Of a DNA stretch of 26,535 bases, positions 22,674 through 26,535 are shown piece by piece (positions within the stretch are counted from its first letter, which is position 1; every line of letters starts with the position of its first letter). The DNA lies in contig DASZIL010000007.1 in NCBI GenBank assembly GCA_035949255.1, positions 1-26,535 on the forward strand. Reading direction: 5' to 3'. A program made the translations under genes and the position numbers. The stretch is from GAS188 sp035949255 (GTDB taxonomy: Bacteria > Pseudomonadota > Alphaproteobacteria > Rhizobiales > Beijerinckiaceae). Under the pieces are notes generated by a model. That model had not been told where the DNA came from, made no database searches, and was given only the letters and a program-made list of their open reading frames with translations.

Positions 22674-24383
22674 ATGCAAGGGACCGAGCTGTTCACGAGC
22701 CTCGTCGGCAGCGTCACGCTGCTCCTGTGGGGCGTGCGCATGGTCCGCACAGGGGTGACGCGCACGCTCGGCGGCGCGCTGCGCCGCTTGCTCGCCGCCT
22801 TCACCAGCAATCGCTTTTATGCCTTCGCGAGCGGCCTCGTGGTGACCGTGCTGGTGCAGAGCTCGACGGCGACGGCACTGCTTCTCGGCTCCTTTTGCGG
22901 ACGCGGCATGATCGGGTTGTCGGCGGCGCTCGCCGTGATGCTCGGCGCCAATGTCGGCACGGCGCTTGCCGCGCAGATCTTCTCCTTCGACGTGCTGTGG
23001 CTTTGGTCCGCCGCGGTCGCAGTCGGGGTGATTCTCTTCATGAGCTCGAGCGCCGAACGGCCGCGCGGCCTCGCGCGCAGCTTAATCGGGCTTGGCCTGA
23101 TGCTGCTCGCGCTCGATCTGATGACCTCGACGATCGAGCCGTTGAAGGGCTCCTCGACCTTTCAGGTCGTGATCGGCGCGATCGCCGATGAGCCCCTCCC
23201 CGCTCTTCTTGCCGCGGCGGTCCTCACCTGGCTCGCCCATTCGAGCCTCTCGATCGTTCTCTTCGTCAAGCTGCTGGCTTCCACCGGCGTCGTGCCGACG
23301 CAAGCAGGCTTCGCGCTCGTGCTTGGCGCCAATCTCGGCGGAGCGATAGCGCCTTTCCTCGACCTTTCGGGCTCGCCGCCCGCCGCGCGGCGCGTGCCGC
23401 TCGGCAACCTTTTGATGCGGGGCGTGGCGGTGATCTTGATTCTGCCGGCGCTTTCCCCGATCGCCCATTGGTCGGACACGCTCGGCGTCGATACCGGCCG
23501 GCTGATGATCGATTTTCATCTCGCCTTCAACGTGGCAGCGGCCGTCCTCTCGCTGTTGCTGACCGACAGTTTCGCCAAGATTTGCGAACGGCTCGTGCCG
23601 GAGCCGCGCAAGCTCGAGGACCTTTCGACCCCGCGCCATCTCGATCCCAACGTCCTCGACAATGCTTCCGAGGCGCTCGCCTGCGCGATGCGCGAAACGC
23701 TCAACATGGGCGATCGCGTCGGCGACATGCTGCGCCAAGCGCTCACCGTCTTCGAGGCCTCCGATGTGAGGCTCATGCGCGAGGTCGAGAAATCCGACAA
23801 CGCCGTCGACCGCCTGCACGAGGCAATCAAGCTTTACCTCATCGACGTCTCGCGATCGGGCTTGAGCGAGGAGGAAAGCCGCCGCTTCCAGGAAATCTTG
23901 AGCTTCACCACCAATCTCGAGCACATCGGCGACATCGTCGACAAGAATTTGATGGAGCTCGCGGCGAAGAAGATCAAGAACAACTACGCCTTTTCGAGCG
24001 AGGGGCTGGAGGAGATCAAGAAATTTCACGCGCTCGTCATGGACGATCTGCGGCTCGCCTTGAACGTCTTCGCCACGCGCGACGTGGCGCTTGCCCGCAA
24101 GCTGATCGCCGAAAAGGCGCTCGTGCGCGCGGCCGAGCGCGAGACCTCGGATCTCCACTATGCGCGGCTACGCGACGGACGCCCCGAGTCGATCGCCTCG
24201 AGCGCAATCCATCTCGACATTATCCGCGATCTCAAGCGCATCAACAGCCATCTCACCTCGGTCGGCTACCCGATCCTCGAAGAGGCGGGAGAGCTTGCCG
24301 AAAGCAGGCTTCTCGCGCGCGACACCGAAGCTGCCGAGGGGCATTCCAACGGACACGCCGTGACGGGGCCATCACAAGTTTGA
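22674..24383 (+). CDS. Na/Pi cotransporter family protein with PhoU-like domain
   Basis: This inner-membrane protein couples sodium to phosphate movement. It has 569 residues from the ATG at 22674, which has GGAGAG 8 bases upstream (a GTG three codons earlier is less likely). The membrane part (about 5-310) holds two inverted Na/Pi repeats, the first with QSSTATALLLG (62-65), the second with HSSLSIVLFVKLL (189-192), where His replaces the usual Gln. Each repeat is followed by GANVGTA and GANLGGA loops. From about 340 to 550 a soluble helical region resembles PhoU (RVGDMLRQALTVFEASD, FTTNLEHIGDIVDKNL, LDIIRDLKRINSHL). Such fusions are common in bacteria (YjbB type) and may act in uptake or export. 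A Pho-box-like site precedes it. It ends only 4 bp from the stop of the convergent reductase gene. Confidence 0.94.
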   Translation: MQGTELFTSLVGSVTLLLWGVRMVRTGVTRTLGGALRRLLAAFTSNRFYAFASGLVVTVLVQSSTATALLLGSFCGRGMIGLSAALAVMLGANVGTALAAQIFSFDVLWLWSAAVAVGVILFMSSSAERPRGLARSLIGLGLMLLALDLMTSTIEPLKGSSTFQVVIGAIADEPLPALLAAAVLTWLAHSSLSIVLFVKLLASTGVVPTQAGFALVLGANLGGAIAPFLDLSGSPPAARRVPLGNLLMRGVAVILILPALSPIAHWSDTLGVDTGRLMIDFHLAFNVAAAVLSLLLTDSFAKICERLVPEPRKLEDLSTPRHLDPNVLDNASEALACAMRETLNMGDRVGDMLRQALTVFEASDVRLMREVEKSDNAVDRLHEAIKLYLIDVSRSGLSEEESRRFQEILSFTTNLEHIGDIVDKNLMELAAKKIKNNYAFSSEGLEEIKKFHALVMDDLRLALNVFATRDVALARKLIAEKALVRAAERETSDLHYARLRDGRPESIASSAIHLDIIRDLKRINSHLTSVGYPILEEAGELAESRLLARDTEAAEGHSNGHAVTGPSQV

Positions 24384-24387
24384 GCCT

Positions 24388-24846
24388 TCACGCGCCAGCT
24401 TTCCCCATTTCACGGATTTCGTGGCGACGCCTCGTCTTGCTTGCGGAGCCGCGAACGAGCCAGTTCGGATCGAACCAGCGGTCCGCCGGACCGTCATAGG
24501 TGAGGCGCGTGATGTCCCAATGGCTGACGAAGCGTGCGTAGGCGCTCCACACGCGAGGCCCGCCTCCGATGAAGACGACGCGTCCCGCGAAGCGCTTCAA
24601 AGTCTCCTCGGGATCCATGCTGGAGCGCAGGACGAAAAGCTTGCGATCGGCGCGCGCGAATTCCGGGACCGCGGCGATCGTCCGTGGACCCGCCATCAAG
24701 ACATGCCCTCTCGTGATTTCGAAAAATCGCGCGACATCGGCGACGAACTCCCGCCCTTTGTCGCCTTCCCAAGGCATGCGGCCGTCAAGGCCGAGCTGCC
24801 CTGATCGACCTATGGCACAGATGACCTTGACGATGGTCTCGTGCAT
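24388..24846 (-). CDS. folA: Dihydrofolate reductase
   Basis: This enzyme reduces dihydrofolate with NADPH to supply tetrahydrofolate for thymidylate and one-carbon reactions. The 152-residue protein shows VKVICAIGRSGQLGLDGRMPW, the active-site acid Asp37 in VADVARFFEITRG, the phosphate-binding region VLMAGPRTIAAVP (usually GRRT or GRHT, here GPRT at 53-56), and FIGGGPRVW with the glycine-rich turn at 94-96. It is shorter than the common 160-175 residues, and the region after IGGG is compact, so the protein is divergent. It could be a specialised DHFR-like reductase rather than the only housekeeping FolA. The stop is 4 bp from that of the phosphate transporter gene. Confidence 0.8.
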   Translation of the reverse strand: MHETIVKVICAIGRSGQLGLDGRMPWEGDKGREFVADVARFFEITRGHVLMAGPRTIAAVPEFARADRKLFVLRSSMDPEETLKRFAGRVVFIGGGPRVWSAYARFVSHWDITRLTYDGPADRWFDPNWLVRGSASKTRRRHEIREMGKAGA

Positions 24847-24939
24847 CGGATCTCACGAGGTTGGACGCAGGCTCAGGATGAGCCCGGCCTTGCTCTCGAT
24901 CTCCACGCTCCCTCTTGGCTCGTGCGAGTCTGGCCGGGA

Positions 24940-25170
24940 TTATCCGGTGCCGGGATGCTGCTGGTGCTCCTTCTCTTCCTTCTCGCGTTGGCTTGCTCGA
25001 TGATGGCCCACGGCGCAACCCGCCATCGCGCCGAGCACCGCGTGATGACCGGCATAATGGCCGGCGACACCGCCAACCACCGCCCCCTTGATGCAGCCTT
25101 TTGCAAAAGCGGGAGCGGGAGCGGGCGACAGCAAGACAAGGGACAGGAGAAGCGGGGCGGCGAGCTTCAT
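24940..25170 (-). CDS. Small secreted glycine-zipper-like protein
   Basis: This is a 76-residue protein with a clear signal peptide: MKLAAPLLLSLVLLSPAPAPAFA, cut probably after residue 23. The mature part begins KGCIKGAVVGGVAGHYAGHH and continues AVLGAMAGCAVGHH, a Gly/Ala pattern of glycine zippers, with several His and two Cys, then a charged end (ASQREKEEKEHQQH). Similar small hypothetical proteins are common in Hyphomicrobiales. The function is unknown; periplasmic or outer-membrane association is likely. The ATG at 25170 is supported by GAGGTG about 6 bases upstream; a GTG three codons earlier is possible. It precedes the folA-like gene on the same strand by about 93 bp. Confidence 0.78.
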   Translation of the reverse strand: MKLAAPLLLSLVLLSPAPAPAFAKGCIKGAVVGGVAGHYAGHHAVLGAMAGCAVGHHRASQREKEEKEHQQHPGTG

Positions 25171-25290
25171 GGCGATCACCTCAAGGGCTTGAGCGCTCGT
25201 TCAACCCTGAAGCTCGCAATTTCGTTCCCGCCGCCCCGCGCGTCCAGCAAGCGCCACGGCAGGCACCAACAAGCGGCTGTAGATAGCGGC

Positions 25291-25319
25291 TTGAAGCGTC
25301 GGCGCTCGCGCACTATAGA
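25291..25319 (+). promoter_or_regulatory. Sigma70-type promoter of tRNA-Glu
   Basis: TTGAAG (25291-25296), a 17-base spacer and TATAGA (25314-25319) form one of the best promoter matches in the window. The expected transcription start is near 25326, about 9 bases before the mature tRNA. Confidence 0.65.
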
Positions 25320-25334
25320 GGCGGCTTGCGCTTT

Positions 25335-25410
25335 GCTCCCATCGTCTAGCGGTCCAGGACGTCGCCCTCTCACGGCGAAAACAGGGGTTCGAGTCCCCTT
25401 GGGAGCGCCA
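25335..25410 (+). tRNA. tRNA-Glu (anticodon CUC), with encoded CCA
   Basis: The 76-base gene folds into a normal cloverleaf. The acceptor stem is GCTCCCA (25335-25341) with TGGGAGC (25400-25406), the discriminator G, then CCA (25408-25410). The anticodon arm is TCGCC-CTCTCAC-GGCGA, giving anticodon CTC for GAG codons. The T arm is AGGGG-TTCGAGT-CCCCT. A good promoter precedes it. The 3' end is a typical site for integrase-mediated insertion, and the DNA after it is of different character. Confidence 0.96.
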
Positions 25411-25700
25411 GGTAGTTCAGACACTTAAGAGACCTAGGTTCACTTGGTGTCCAGTCCGTGTCCTGTCTGCGACGATCAGCGAGGGAGCAAATACCGCAAC
25501 CGCCAACCGTGGGCGCGGACACCTCGACAAGCTGCTTTCGAAGCGGAAACGAGCTTGCACGCGGCCATCCTGCCGCGATGCCCCAACCGACGTTCCTACC
25601 TTCTTACCGAATCTTCGCGAACAGCGAGGCATCGGAGCTCTCATGGACGAATGGGCTCCATGCGTTCTAGGTGATGGCTTTAAGCCGAGAGGTGATTGCA
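25411..25700. other. Junction region after tRNA-Glu, no certain gene
   Basis: About 290 bases between the tRNA and the orphan gene. Short frames exist on both strands but none shows a recognisable protein or convincing start. No copy of the tRNA 3' end is repeated within the window. Composition shifts from GC-rich to AT-richer toward the right. Confidence 0.5.
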
Positions 25701-26378
25701 ATGACGGTGACGGAGCAGTGGTGCGGTTCACCAGGTTTTTCCTGCAGTTCTTTGAGGCCAAATCTTCTACAAGATGAGCCAGATCGGATGGCCTTATGGG
25801 ATATGATACCCGTTGGTCTTCGAGCCAGCAAAATAACAAAGGCCGCCGCAACTACTTTGTACAAAATTGTCTCTGCAGGGCTGAATATTTGGACCGATAA
25901 GAATTTAGACCGACGAGAGGAAGACGTTTTAGTTGAATCATCATCATTAATGTTCACGGCATTTCCACACGCACTCTCTATCATCGATAGATACAGTAAG
26001 GATGACCGCGACGAGCTGGTCAGTGACATAGAATCGCTGATGCTGAAAGCGTTTTTCTTGGGAGCGGTAGGGCTCCAAAGCCCCATCTTTGAGCGCTTAC
26101 GTAAGGAAAAACAAAAGGCTCAAGTCAGACCTGCGCAGGAAAAGAGAAGTACTCCGCCAAGTAAACGGCGCTTGATCGTAGCGCGCCACGCGCAAGAGCT
26201 GTGGGAGAAGAACGCCTTGAGAAATGGGAATGCATCCGGCACGGCGCAAGCGATTTTAGAGTGCGTGAATAGAGACTTGTTGGCTCATGACTTACGTCCG
26301 GTGGCGGAACGAACGATTAGGCGAGACCTACCAAAGATCGCGAGTTGGCAGCCCCGCTCAACCACGCGTCATGAGTGA
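25701..26378 (+). CDS. Hypothetical protein, orphan, with possible C-terminal helix-turn-helix
   Basis: I do not recognise this protein of 225 residues. The ATG at 25701 has AGAGGT about 7 bases upstream; the frame is open to a GTG at 25671, and an ATG at 25788 is also possible. Residues 31-130 are predicted mostly helical by eye (ASKITKAAATTLYKIVSAGL, DELVSDIESLMLKAFFLGAV). A charged linker follows (ERLRKEKQKAQVRP, 131-155). The end (155-215) reads like a small helical DNA-binding unit: RRLIVARHAQELWEK, GTAQAILECVNRDL, then VAERTIRRDLPKI, where the last helix could be a recognition helix. Codons such as TTA, AAA and AGA are common here and rare in the rest of the window, indicating recent transfer. 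Its place after a tRNA fits a gene on an integrated element. Confidence 0.65.
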   Translation: MTVTEQWCGSPGFSCSSLRPNLLQDEPDRMALWDMIPVGLRASKITKAAATTLYKIVSAGLNIWTDKNLDRREEDVLVESSSLMFTAFPHALSIIDRYSKDDRDELVSDIESLMLKAFFLGAVGLQSPIFERLRKEKQKAQVRPAQEKRSTPPSKRRLIVARHAQELWEKNALRNGNASGTAQAILECVNRDLLAHDLRPVAERTIRRDLPKIASWQPRSTTRHE

Positions 26379-26535
26379 TCTGGGCAGTCGGCTGAAGCGA
26401 ATGGTGGGTCGCTGTCACGGGGCCAAATCGGCGGTCACAAGCGCGCTGCTGCGTGGGGAAATTGGCAAATTGGCTGCGTAAGGCGTTGGCAGTTAGACCC
26501 GTTCACGCACCCGAGCTGACACCGGAGTTGGCGAC

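Noticed and set aside
23082..24158. Minus-strand open frame of 358 residues
   Set aside because: It is antisense to the Na/Pi cotransporter gene and lacks any family signature.
25176..25424. Minus-strand open frame of 82 residues beginning MSELPGAPKGTRTPV
   Set aside because: It lies antisense to the tRNA-Glu gene; the GTRTPVFAVRGRRPGPLDD pattern is the well-known false protein read from the reverse of a tRNA.
25417..25851. Minus-strand open frame of 144 residues after the tRNA
   Set aside because: No recognisable motif, no clear ribosome-binding site, and it overlaps the start of the better-supported plus-strand gene.
26287..26481. Plus-strand open frame of 64 residues at the right edge
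   Set aside because: It overlaps the orphan gene in another frame and has no support; the last 150 bases hold nothing I can name.
1..26535. CRISPR arrays, insertion sequences, rRNA genes, prophage structural genes
   Set aside because: No regularly spaced repeats, transposase motifs, rRNA sequence or phage proteins were seen on reading both strands.

Overview
The window is dense, high-GC DNA from an alphaproteobacterium, most likely of the Hyphomicrobiales (Rhizobiales). The reasons are the run ubiG, lysC, ptsP (EI-Ntr), prfA, prmC, DUF4167 gene (a recalled alphaproteobacterial gene order), the DUF4167 protein itself, the alpha-type histidyl-tRNA synthetase and the genus-typical protein sequences. 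I cannot assign a genus.

Layout. 1-2406 (minus): a metallophosphoesterase of the UDP-2,3-diacylglucosamine hydrolase type, translationally coupled to a GT4 glycosyltransferase, followed by the 5' part of prs, which is cut by the window edge. 2613-4602 (plus): hisS and a small cupin. 4653-7594 (minus): a complete NitT/TauT-type ABC importer (binding protein, ATPase, permease). 7807-9614 (minus): an MDR-family oxidoreductase and ubiG. 9746-17286 (plus): lysC, ptsP, prfA, prmC and a DUF4167 protein, the conserved housekeeping block. 17287-18165: a gene-poor stretch holding a decayed livG remnant and a probable promoter. 18166-20210 (plus): a Kdo hydroxylase and an LpxL/HtrB-family acyltransferase, both expected to modify the inner part of lipopolysaccharide. 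20277-22332 (minus): a PLP threonine/serine dehydratase and a two-domain chorismate mutase. 22588-24383 (plus): a Na/Pi cotransporter with a PhoU-like tail, preceded by a Pho-box-like direct repeat. 24388-25170 (minus): a dihydrofolate reductase and a small secreted glycine-zipper-like protein. 25291-25410 (plus): tRNA-Glu(CUC) with a good sigma70-type promoter. 25411-26535: an AT-richer segment of different character holding one orphan protein gene, consistent with the start of an island inserted at the tRNA gene.

Most of the window is ordinary core metabolism and translation: prs, hisS, lysC, ubiG, prfA/prmC, folA-like and chorismate mutase. Two places concern the outer envelope (the LpxH-like/GT4 pair and the Kdo hydroxylase/acyltransferase pair). 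Nutrient uptake is represented by the ABC importer and the phosphate transporter. The less ordinary parts are the livG remnant at the end of the conserved block, the Pho box, and the foreign-looking segment after the tRNA. I saw no CRISPR array, insertion sequence, rRNA or known riboswitch.
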